NCBI GenBank assembly: GCA_902773195.1
Contig: CACYDL010000093.1
Location: 1 to 8,718 of the forward strand
Source of the DNA: an uncultured Lachnospiraceae bacterium
GTDB lineage: Bacteria > Bacillota_A > Clostridia > Lachnospirales > Lachnospiraceae
Reading direction: 5' to 3'
DNA length: 8,718 nt
The notes under the pieces are model-generated. The model saw nothing but the letters and a program-made list of their open reading frames with translations, was not told the DNA's origin and did no database searches. Both the position numbers and the translations under genes were made by a program. Below are positions 1 to 5,505 of this stretch, one piece after another (position 1 is the stretch's first letter; the number at the start of each line of letters is the position of its first letter).

Positions 1-20
1 GAAAACAAAAAGAACGATAC

Positions 21-434
21 TCAACAGGTGCGCTGATCAGCGGCCAGCATGGGCTGATGTGCGGATCGTATCAAATGGACTGAAGCGCGGTCAGGCTGCG
101 CTGAACTGCGGCCGGGGTGGGCCGGAGGCCCGGAATAATCATTTTCAAAATAGCCGTCATCACTATGTGACTTAGACAATTTTTTGGAGCCATAGATACA
201 ACCGTCATAACTCCTGGCGATATCTATTTTCAGATAACCTGTGGTCGGAACAACAACTTTATAAACATAAGTTCTTCCATTTCTGGTTTTGTTATTATAT
301 GTATCAGCTTTTTGCGTGATCCACTTCCCGCTGGAAGATGAAAGCGCAATTACTCTGTAGGATGCCGCGGTCGGTACCGCAAACATCATCAGCATCAGAA
401 CAGTAAACAACAGAATCATCAGTTTTCTTTTCAT
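21..434 (-). CDS. Secreted small protein, C-terminus probably lost (possible pseudogene)
   Basis: The ATG at 434 follows an AGGAGG at 441-446 with a 6-nt gap. Residues 1-24 are a clear signal peptide: a basic start (MKRK), a hydrophobic core, and a likely cleavage after PTAA. The mature part up to about residue 100 has the polar, aromatic, beta-rich look of secreted Clostridia proteins. The stretch TYVYKVVVPTTGYLKIDI resembles the strands of pre-peptidase-like beta-sandwich domains. From about residue 101 (DNA about 133 leftward) the character changes abruptly to Pro/Ala/Arg/His-rich sequence encoded by G+C-rich DNA. This suggests the native 3' half was replaced by unrelated DNA and the stop at 21-23 is accidental. 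The gene lies 85 bp downstream of the HEPN-like gene on the same strand, but its own ribosome site and a TTGACA at 474-479 allow separate transcription. The function is unknown. Confidence 0.6.
   Translation of the reverse strand: MKRKLMILLFTVLMLMMFAVPTAASYRVIALSSSSGKWITQKADTYNNKTRNGRTYVYKVVVPTTGYLKIDIARSYDGCIYGSKKLSKSHSDDGYFENDYSGPPAHPGRSSAQPDRASVHLIRSAHQPMLAADQRTC
30..133. other. G+C-rich patch at a possible rearrangement junction
   Basis: This patch is much richer in G+C than the sequence to its right. It encodes the unnatural tail of the secreted protein on the minus strand. It contains a perfect 12-bp palindrome CGCTGATCAGCG at 31-42 and a short hairpin GGGCC-GGA-GGCCC at 119-131, close to the composition change. 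Two similar stretches, TGCGCTGATCAGCGG (29-43) and TGCGCTGAACTGCGG (97-111), repeat inside it. I recognise no gene here. The reading that this is a breakpoint with foreign or rearranged DNA is inference from composition and the broken protein. Confidence 0.35.
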
Positions 435-440
435 ACTTTT

Positions 441-479
441 CCTCCTTCATTGAATGATTGTTTCCGTTTCCAGTGTCAA
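441..479 (-). promoter_or_regulatory. Ribosome site and possible -35 element of the truncated secreted gene
   Basis: On the minus strand a consensus TTGACA (474-479) lies upstream, and an AGGAGG (441-446) lies 6 nt before the ATG. The hexamer at 17-nt spacing (451-456, CATTCA) is a poor -10 match, so the promoter is weakly supported. The ribosome site is strong. Confidence 0.35.
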
Positions 480-519
480 ATCCGAAAAATATCCTCCAAT
501 CCTCTTTTGTTCCCTTTGC

Positions 520-1638
520 TTATCTATTTAATTGACTATGTAACTCTGCCAGCAAGCCTTCTATTGTCATCAGAATAAGATTCGTCAAATACTCTTCGAT
601 TGTTTGGCCAGCTCCTACGTCATAGATAGCAAATATCGGATAGGCTTTCTCTGCATGGAAGCTTCGATTCCGCAGCATATAACAGTATTGAATAACCAAA
701 AAATATGCTCGGGATGAATAAGAAACCCCGTATTCATTTACCTTCCTGTCTATCTCTCGACGACGGCGCTCAAAATCAGCCTTTTTCCCAGAAATTTCAT
801 TTTCCTTTTTGTTTATCTCTTTACGAAGGCGTTCATTATCAGCCTTTTCCCCGGAATTTTCATCCTTGTCTGTATATATCGTGGATCTCATATAATCCGT
901 AATTGTTCTTATCAGCATGGAATCCTGCAAATTGTATACAGGCTCAATGACCTTATCAATCGACTTAACTTTCCCTCTTTCCACACAAAGATTCCTTGTA
1001 AATGAATACCAGTCAAGTTCTTTCCAAAATGAATCATTCAGCATGCTCACTTTTTCTCTGATCTCAGAAAGTGAATCCATATCGAAATACGGCCTCAAAG
1101 CTTCTATCTTATCCCTTTCCCAAGATGCACCTGATGGTGCCAAGGCTGTATAAAGCGCGTTGAGTCCACTCCAAGCTGCACGAAAACTATCATGTGAATG
1201 ATCCATCTGAGCCTTCAGATAAAAGGTCAGAACTGTATATAGTACTCTCGATTCTTGTCCCGTCTCAAAAATACATGCCAAAACTTCCGGTTTGAGCACT
1301 CGTCTGACAGTACACGTACTCCATTCTTTAGCAAAAGAAATATCTTCAAGATATTGATTTTCATCATTTCTCTCAAGCCAAATCTCTTTAACTTCAGGAA
1401 TCACACCGGTGACCGCCAGGTAAAAGCACAGACTCTTTTGTATTTCATATCTAAACAGGCTTTTCTGGGAAAAAAGGCAATTCTGTAGGTTAACCGACTT
1501 TGTTCTGTCAAATGATAAGATGATCCTGTCATAATAAATCGATACTTCATCCACCAAATTTTTCCGAAGATACGATTTCCCTTTGAATATTAACGACCTT
1601 TCTCTCTTTTTAAATTGGATAATAAGGAGATGATGCAT
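520..1638 (-). CDS. HEPN-fold candidate protein with R-x4-H motif, 372 aa
   Basis: The ATG at 1638 is preceded by GGAGG (1647-1651) with an 8-nt gap. Near the C-terminus, MLRNRSFHAEK places Arg323 and His328 in the R-x4-6-H spacing with the polar residue after Arg (RN....H) seen in HEPN ribonuclease domains. Residues 152-163 (FRAAWSGLNALY) match the earlier amphipathic helix pattern F..AW.aLn.LY common in such proteins. Between them lies a long insert with a highly charged coiled-coil-like stretch (about 257-302) made of two 21-residue copies. The N-terminal 140 residues are mixed alpha/beta and unrecognised. There is no signal peptide or membrane segment, so the protein is probably cytoplasmic. 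HEPN proteins often cut RNA in toxin-antitoxin, abortive infection or CRISPR-linked systems. No antitoxin nucleotidyltransferase or other partner is visible next to this gene, so a defence role is inference. The HEPN assignment rests on motif reading only. Confidence 0.65.
   Translation of the reverse strand: MHHLLIIQFKKRERSLIFKGKSYLRKNLVDEVSIYYDRIILSFDRTKSVNLQNCLFSQKSLFRYEIQKSLCFYLAVTGVIPEVKEIWLERNDENQYLEDISFAKEWSTCTVRRVLKPEVLACIFETGQESRVLYTVLTFYLKAQMDHSHDSFRAAWSGLNALYTALAPSGASWERDKIEALRPYFDMDSLSEIREKVSMLNDSFWKELDWYSFTRNLCVERGKVKSIDKVIEPVYNLQDSMLIRTITDYMRSTIYTDKDENSGEKADNERLRKEINKKENEISGKKADFERRRREIDRKVNEYGVSYSSRAYFLVIQYCYMLRNRSFHAEKAYPIFAIYDVGAGQTIEEYLTNLILMTIEGLLAELHSQLNR
739..864 (-). repeat. 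Two tandem 63-bp units coding a 21-residue charged repeat
   Basis: Units 739-801 and 802-864 are roughly three-quarters identical at DNA level and encode residues 280-300 and 259-279 of the HEPN-like protein. Both carry the pattern SGxKADxERxRxEI. The repeat keeps the reading frame and is rich in Lys, Glu and Arg, as in a helical or coiled-coil spacer. It looks like a diverged in-frame tandem duplication. Confidence 0.7.
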
Positions 1639-1646
1639 GTGGTAAA

Positions 1647-1676
1647 CCTCCCATATCAGAATAATACCTTTATTCT
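1647..1676 (-). promoter_or_regulatory. Upstream control region of the HEPN-like gene
   Basis: A 7-bp perfect inverted repeat (AGAATAA 1658-1664, TTATTCT 1670-1676) with a 5-nt centre lies just upstream of the GGAGG ribosome site (1647-1651). On the minus strand it contains TATTAT (1661-1666), a possible -10 box, but no convincing -35 at the right distance. It could be an operator or a small hairpin at the start of the mRNA. The rest of 1677-1771 shows no clear terminator for the Big2 gene upstream, so read-through from it is possible. Confidence 0.3.
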
Positions 1677-1771
1677 ACTAATGGATTGATTCTGTATTTT
1701 TGTCTCCAAAACTTTTGATGTCCTTCTCTGTTTGTTAATTCTTTTTCACCATCACTTCCTCATCACTATGT

Positions 1772-2614
1772 TTAATTCACAATAACAACGCACCTCGCTG
1801 TAAACGAGCTTTCTTTCGTCGTCACCGTAATGGCTGCCCGGCCCGAAGATACAGCTGTCACAAGGCCGTTGCTATCCACTTTCGCTATCCTGGAGTAGTT
1901 GGACTTCCATGTAACATTCTTATTGTAAGCATTCGACGGAGTGACAGTCGCTGTCAGCTGGATTTTACTACCTTTTGCAACCGTTACAGTTGACATGTTC
2001 AGGCTCACTCCGGTCACGGCGACAGGATCCTTAACTGTCACTTTACATGTTGCAGTTTTAGATCCCTGCTTCGTTACTGCGGTAATGGTCGCCGATCCCT
2101 TGGCGACGGCAGTGACGAGACCAGTACTGCTAACTTTTGCAACAGCTGTATTACTGGATTTCCAGGTCACGTTCTTGTTTGAGGCGTTCGTCGGTTTTAC
2201 TGTAGCAGTAAGTTGAAGAGTGTTACCCTTCGCGATGGATGCCGATGTTATATTTAGGGCTACCCCTGTCACCGGGACTCTCACTGTAATCTTACATGTG
2301 GCAGTCTTCGCTGTACCATCTGTTGTTGTCGCAGTAATTGTCGCCGTACCCTTTGCAACAGCGGTTACAAGACCAGTGTTGTCAACCTTTGCAAAGTAAA
2401 CGTCAGGCTCATTGTCTTCAGCAAAGAACTCTGTTTCTACATCATCAATCGGCTCATATTCGTTCTGTCCCGCAACAAAGAGATCCTCATCTTTCAGGAT
2501 CTCTTCAGCAGAAACAGTCCCTCCTGTAACGAACAGGGATGTCAGGATCAGTACAGCAGATAATGCTGTTGAGAGAATGATTTTTACGCTCTTTGTAACG
2601 TTCCTTTTTTTCAT
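1772..2614 (-). CDS. Secreted Big2 (bacterial Ig-like) protein, first domain truncated
   Basis: The 280-aa product starts at an ATG with GGAG (2620-2623) 5 nt upstream. Residues 1-36 form a signal peptide (MKKRN, hydrophobic core, likely cleavage after TVSA). An acidic linker follows (about 37-72). Big2-type modules follow: a partial one (about 72-112) and two complete ones (about 114-195 and 199-280). These show the family hallmarks VTGVxLN, LQLTATVxPxNAxNKNVTWKS, GLVTAV and TATCKxTV, repeating every 84-85 residues. The first module lacks its N-terminal half (about 43 residues). Big2 domains usually act as spacers or adhesive modules on surface proteins. No LPxTG, choline-binding or SLH anchor is present, so the protein is probably released, loosely attached, or the remnant of a larger surface protein. 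It is transcribed divergently from the XRE repressor and may be under its control. Confidence 0.85.
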   Translation of the reverse strand: MKKRNVTKSVKIILSTALSAVLILTSLFVTGGTVSAEEILKDEDLFVAGQNEYEPIDDVETEFFAEDNEPDVYFAKVDNTGLVTAVAKGTATITATTTDGTAKTATCKITVRVPVTGVALNITSASIAKGNTLQLTATVKPTNASNKNVTWKSSNTAVAKVSSTGLVTAVAKGSATITAVTKQGSKTATCKVTVKDPVAVTGVSLNMSTVTVAKGSKIQLTATVTPSNAYNKNVTWKSNYSRIAKVDSNGLVTAVSSGRAAITVTTKESSFTARCVVIVN

Positions 2615-2990
2615 CTGTACTCCAATCTCGGGTCAACCCGTTTTATTGTCAGAAGACCAAGTTGCTGTCACTTTGAGGAATGACTGTCAAATTCTCCCTT
2701 ATGCCTTGATTAACACTGACACAGAAAATCTCTGTTTCGGCGAGGTATCTTTCTTGCTCCTTACGCACCTCAGATGTCTTGTATACTGAGTTTTTCTTAA
2801 TTTCAGAAGACAGCCATAAATTCAGCTTTGACTGTGTTTTTTCTGGAGATCGTTTATGCATCCAGTGTCGCCTGCCTGGCTCTTCTTCGAGAATCCCGGA
2901 AATATGTGACTACGCCAAAAATAAGCGTAATGGCGGATATCGAAGAAGTTATCACCTCATACAATCACGCCTCACCCACTTCCATCTTCG
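2615..2990 (-). other. Long structured leader of the Big2 gene (no convincing gene)
   Basis: If the leftward promoter at 2991-3019 is used, the Big2 mRNA has about 370 nt before its ATG. The leader can form a 9-bp perfect long-range stem (CTTCTTCGA 2882-2890 with TCGAAGAAG 2940-2948). This stem encloses a smaller one (TACGC 2911-2915 with GCGTA 2925-2929, or CGCC 2913-2916 with GGCG 2932-2935). A small palindrome CGGGTCAACCCG (2629-2640) sits close to the Big2 ribosome site. A 70-codon minus-strand frame (2649-2861) fits in the leader but lacks a good ribosome site. I match no known riboswitch. Confidence 0.35.
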
Positions 2991-3019
2991 ATTTTAGAAT
3001 AATCCCAGATAAGTGTCAA
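2991..3019 (-). promoter_or_regulatory. Leftward sigma-A-type promoter (toward Big2 gene)
   Basis: On the minus strand, TTGACA (3014-3019, full consensus) is followed after exactly 17 nt by TAAAAT (2991-2996, 5 of 6 consensus). This is the best promoter match in the window. It faces the Big2 gene, and its -35 overlaps one arm of the inverted repeat in the shared control region. Confidence 0.65.
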
Positions 3020-3074
3020 ATTATAACATCAATTTGATAATGAAATATCATACTGATTATATTACCCTGACACT
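3012..3074. promoter_or_regulatory. Nested palindromes between divergent promoters (candidate XRE operators)
   Basis: Outer arms AGTGTCA (3012-3018) and TGACACT (3068-3074) are perfect inverted repeats 63 bp end to end. One covers the leftward -35 and the other the expected rightward start point. Between them lie a perfect 11-bp palindrome ATCAATTTGAT (3028-3038), overlapping the rightward -35, and a second dyad ATGA-N4-TCAT (3040-3051). Repressors of the XRE family usually bind such dyads beside their own promoter. Assignment to the adjacent repressor is inference. Confidence 0.45.
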
Positions 3075-3083
3075 AATAGGGGA
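3034..3083 (+). promoter_or_regulatory. Rightward promoter and ribosome site of the XRE regulator
   Basis: TTGATA (3034-3039), an 18-nt gap and TATATT (3058-3063) form a plausible promoter. The expected start near 3070 leaves a leader of only about 20 nt. AGGGGA (3078-3083) lies 6 nt before the ATG at 3090. The -35 overlaps a palindrome, consistent with autorepression. Confidence 0.5.
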
Positions 3084-3089
3084 TTTTTT

Positions 3090-3371
3090 ATGATCGCGGA
3101 TAAAATCAAAAAGCTGCGGGAAGATCAGGATCTGACACAGAGTGCTCTTGCGAAACAGCTCGGCATCACACGGTCAAGCGTCAATGCCTGGGAAATGGGA
3201 ATCTCTGTTCCGTCCACGCAGTATGTCGTTGAGCTAGCCCGTATATTCCACGTCTCTGCCGATTACCTGCTCGGAATCGACAGTTCTTCGACGGTAAGCG
3301 TTGCGGGACTTTCAGAGAAGGATGTACAGCTGATCTGTTTCATCATCAGCCACTTGAGGGACGGAAAATAG
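3090..3371 (+). CDS. XRE-family helix-turn-helix transcriptional regulator, 93 aa
   Basis: Residues about 3-60 are a Cro/C1-type DNA-binding domain: IKKLREDQDLTQSALAKQLG, then ITRSSVNAWEMGISVPS as the recognition-helix region, then LARIFHVSADYLLGI, the usual final helix. A Ser-rich linker (about 65-72) and a short C-terminal helix (VQLICFIISHL) follow, perhaps for dimerisation. The length is typical of stand-alone repressors found beside phage-derived or accessory genes. The ATG has a good AGGGGA at 3078-3083. The gene is divergent from the Big2 gene, and both promoters lie within 85 bp among palindromes. The likely job is repression of its own gene and the leftward transcript. No toxin or phage gene is adjacent on the plus strand, and the gene ends at a hairpin shared with the convergent MATE gene. 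Confidence 0.9.
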   Translation: MIADKIKKLREDQDLTQSALAKQLGITRSSVNAWEMGISVPSTQYVVELARIFHVSADYLLGIDSSSTVSVAGLSEKDVQLICFIISHLRDGK

Positions 3372-3412
3372 TTCTCTTCCGCCGCCAACTTTACGACATC
3401 GCGGCAAAACAA

Positions 3413-3452
3413 GAACTCCGGGACGTGTTCCTTCGCCACGCTCCCGGAGTTC
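3413..3452 (-). terminator. Hairpin terminator between XRE regulator and MATE gene
   Basis: A perfect 11-bp stem (GAACTCCGGGA 3413-3423, TCCCGGAGTTC 3442-3452) is extended by CGTG 3424-3427 with CACG 3437-3440 across a one-base bulge. On the minus strand it is followed by TTGTTTTG, a fair T-rich tail, so it best fits the end of the flavodoxin-MATE operon. On the plus strand the tail is weaker but it may also stop the regulator transcript. Confidence 0.7.
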
Positions 3453-3477
3453 CGCATTGCTCATTTATCTTTTCGCA

Positions 3478-4821
3478 CTATGTCCTGTAATTCTTCCACT
3501 TTCCCGACCGGTACCTCAGCACGCCGATCATAAGCGACAGGCACCACCCAATCGGAGTTGCCCACCAGATCCCGTAATATCCAAACGCGGCGCTCAGCAC
3601 ATAGGGCATCACCCCGCGGGAAAAGATCTCCGCAAAGCTCATGTAGATCGTCGGCCGCACGTCCGACACGCTCCTCAGAAAATGCTGGAAGACAAAGAGA
3701 AGGCCCAGCACCGGCGCGAAGCACGCGGTGATCCGCACGATGCCGCGCCCGATGGCGACCACGTCGGCATCCGTCGTAAACACGGTGACAATCCGCTGCC
3801 CGCCTGCGAAAAGAACGAGGGTGGCCGCCGCATGGTACAGCAGGGACAGCTTTATGCCGGTAAACAGCCCCTCGCGCACGCGGTCCATGTCCCCCGCTCC
3901 CTTGTTCTGCCCGCAGAAGACGCCCGTCGCCATGCCGATGGCGTAGCTCAGGCAGAAGCAGATGCTTTCGGTCTTGTTCGCGGCGACGTAGGCGGCCATG
4001 ACCGACGAGCCGTAGCCGTTGACCGCTCTCTGGATCAGCATGACGGAGATCGTCACGGCCGCCGTCGAAAAGGCGGAGGGCACGCCGATCCGCACCGTCT
4101 CCGCTGCCGCCGCCCGGTCGGGCCGCATGTCCCGGATCCTCAGGCGGAGCGCGGGAATGTGCTTCCTCACATACAGCAGGCAGTAGATTCCCGACACCGC
4201 CTGGGCGATGACCGTCGCGGCGGCGACGCCGGCCGTGTCCCAGTGAAAGACCAGCACGAAGAGCAGGTCCAGGAGCACGTTGAGCACGGAGGCGGCGATC
4301 AGCGCGACGAGGGGCGTGCGGGAATTGCCCACCGCCCGCAGGAACGCGGCCATGCCGTTGTACAGCGACGTGGCGAGAATTCCCGCGTACATCCAGCGCA
4401 GATACAGATGCGATTCCGCGATGACGTCCCCTGGCGTCCGGAGAAGCCGCAGGAGAGGCAGCCCCAGGAGCTGGCCCAGGAAGGTAAACACCAGGCCGGC
4501 CGCGAGAATCATCAGAAAGGACGTGCCGTAGTTCTTCCGCATCTCTTCCCTGTCGCCGCTCCCGAAGGCCTGCGCCAGAAGGACCGAGCCGCCGCTGGTA
4601 AAGCCCGTGATGAGGGCCAGCATCAGATTGTAGCTCGAGCCCGCGCCGCCCACCGCGGCGAGGGCGTGGGCGCCGACAAAGCGTCCCACGACCATGGTGT
4701 CCACGATGTTGTAGAACATCTGGAAAACGTTCCCGATAAAAAGAGGAATCGCGAAAGCCAGCATCAGCTTCCACGGATTCCCCTTTGTCATGTCTGTGAT
4801 ATTTTTGCTTCCGGCCGCCAA
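3478..4821 (-). CDS. MATE-family multidrug/metabolite efflux transporter
   Basis: This is a full-length polytopic membrane protein with about 12 hydrophobic segments. It has the characteristic MATE N-terminus: MTKGNPWKLMLAFAIPLFIG, then FQMFYNIVDTMVVGRFVG, and later YGTSFLMILAAG and AAFLRAVGNSRTP. Such DinF/NorM-type pumps export drugs or other organic cations by Na+ or H+ antiport; the substrate here cannot be told. Start choice: a TTG at 4821 has AGGAGG (4827-4832) 5 nt upstream and gives a protein of 447 residues. A GTG at 4860 would add 13 residues but has only a weak ribosome site. The gene lies about 75 bp downstream of the flavodoxin-like gene on the same strand with no visible terminator between, so the two are probably co-transcribed. 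It ends at the hairpin 3413-3452. A long open frame on the opposite strand is a G+C-rich shadow. Confidence 0.93.
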   Translation of the reverse strand: MAAGSKNITDMTKGNPWKLMLAFAIPLFIGNVFQMFYNIVDTMVVGRFVGAHALAAVGGAGSSYNLMLALITGFTSGGSVLLAQAFGSGDREEMRKNYGTSFLMILAAGLVFTFLGQLLGLPLLRLLRTPGDVIAESHLYLRWMYAGILATSLYNGMAAFLRAVGNSRTPLVALIAASVLNVLLDLLFVLVFHWDTAGVAAATVIAQAVSGIYCLLYVRKHIPALRLRIRDMRPDRAAAAETVRIGVPSAFSTAAVTISVMLIQRAVNGYGSSVMAAYVAANKTESICFCLSYAIGMATGVFCGQNKGAGDMDRVREGLFTGIKLSLLYHAAATLVLFAGGQRIVTVFTTDADVVAIGRGIVRITACFAPVLGLLFVFQHFLRSVSDVRPTIYMSFAEIFSRGVMPYVLSAAFGYYGIWWATPIGWCLSLMIGVLRYRSGKWKNYRT

Positions 4822-4896
4822 ATTCCCCTCCTGTACGGCATACTGCTCAACGATCCGCACGCTCTCTCGCCGCGGCTGCTGTACATGCCGGATCTT

Positions 4897-5376
4897 TCAC
4901 GGCATATTCCAGATCATCATCCTGACGCTGTGGCGCCATTTCCTGTAATCGCCGCCCCGGAAGACGCCGTCCTCAAAGGGCTTCACGATCTTCGCCTCCG
5001 GGCAGACGCGTTCCATGGTCTTCAGCGCGCCGCCGATGCCGCTCATCCAGAACGTGGCGAAGGGAATGACCGTCTTTCCGCCAAGGTCGCAGCCGGAGAT
5101 AAATTCCGCCACGAAATCGGGCATGTCCTTCATCCAGATCGGAAATCCGATAAAGACCGGATCAAAATCCCGAAGATCCGGCGCCGGCGTGACCGGATGA
5201 TTGTTTTTCTTTTTCATTCTGTCGCGCAGAACCCGCGACACCGCCTTGCGCAGACTGCCCCGGTACTCCTTCTGAGGCGTGATCCTGATGATTTCTCCGT
5301 GCATATCGGTCGCGATCAGCTGCGCCAGCTTCTCGGTTCGACCGGATCTTGAATAATATAGTACGATCGGCTTCAC
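4897..5376 (-). CDS. Flavodoxin-like protein, 159 aa
   Basis: The start is a GTG at 5376; the ribosome site is weak (GGG close to the start). The N-terminus IVLYYSRSGRTEKLAQLIA is a beta-strand followed by the flavodoxin phosphate-binding loop for FMN (S-x-S/T-G-x-T, here SRSGRT). VFIGFPIWMKDMP (about 73-85) corresponds to the second FMN loop, with a Trp that commonly stacks on the isoalloxazine ring. TVIPFATFWMSGIGG and the following helix complete the alpha/beta fold. Length and motifs fit the short flavodoxin-like/NAD(P)H oxidoreductase families of Clostridia. The likely role is a cytoplasmic FMN-dependent electron carrier or reductase; the partner is unknown. It is the first gene of a probable operon with the MATE pump, a pairing that may reflect response to redox-active or toxic compounds (inference). 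Confidence 0.85.
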   Translation of the reverse strand: MKPIVLYYSRSGRTEKLAQLIATDMHGEIIRITPQKEYRGSLRKAVSRVLRDRMKKKNNHPVTPAPDLRDFDPVFIGFPIWMKDMPDFVAEFISGCDLGGKTVIPFATFWMSGIGGALKTMERVCPEAKIVKPFEDGVFRGGDYRKWRHSVRMMIWNMP

Positions 5377-5412
5377 TTACCCGTTACCCCATGCTGTTTT
5401 TCGTCATGGAAT

Positions 5413-5421
5413 ACTATACCA
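5413..5421 (-). promoter_or_regulatory. Extended -10 promoter of the flavodoxin-MATE operon
   Basis: On the minus strand TGGTATAGT (5413-5421) is a TGn extended -10 with a TATAGT box. It lies about 40 bp upstream of the flavodoxin GTG. No good -35 stands at normal spacing (ATGTCA lies 19 nt away), which is common for extended -10 promoters. I see no intrinsic terminator for the upstream hydrolase gene in 5422-5505, only a T6 run without a stem. Confidence 0.5.
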
Positions 5422-5505
5422 CAATCAGGGGGCAGGGTGACATAATTATTTGCGAAATCCTCCAACTCAAAAAAGAATGCTCAGAAATGCACAGTCGGAA
5501 TCCCT

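Noticed and set aside
520..1638. HEPN-MNT toxin-antitoxin pair
   Set aside because: No nucleotidyltransferase or other small antitoxin frame adjoins the gene; the neighbours are secreted proteins.
2649..2861. 70-codon minus-strand frame in the Big2 leader as an independent gene
   Set aside because: No convincing ribosome site is present and the product is unrecognised; it is kept only as a possibility within the leader finding.
2779..3037. Two overlapping plus-strand frames of about 70 codons before the XRE gene
   Set aside because: They have weak or no ribosome sites, no recognisable motif, and overlap the divergent promoter region.
3461..4774. 437-codon minus-strand frame overlapping the MATE gene
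   Set aside because: It is Arg/Gly/Ala-rich shadow sequence without membrane segments or ribosome site, in a different frame of the true transporter.
3457..5352. 631-codon open frame on the plus strand opposite the MATE and flavodoxin genes
   Set aside because: Its product is full of His, Arg, Gln, Asp and Pro with no domain, as expected from the antisense of G+C-rich genes. The minus strand encodes two recognisable families.
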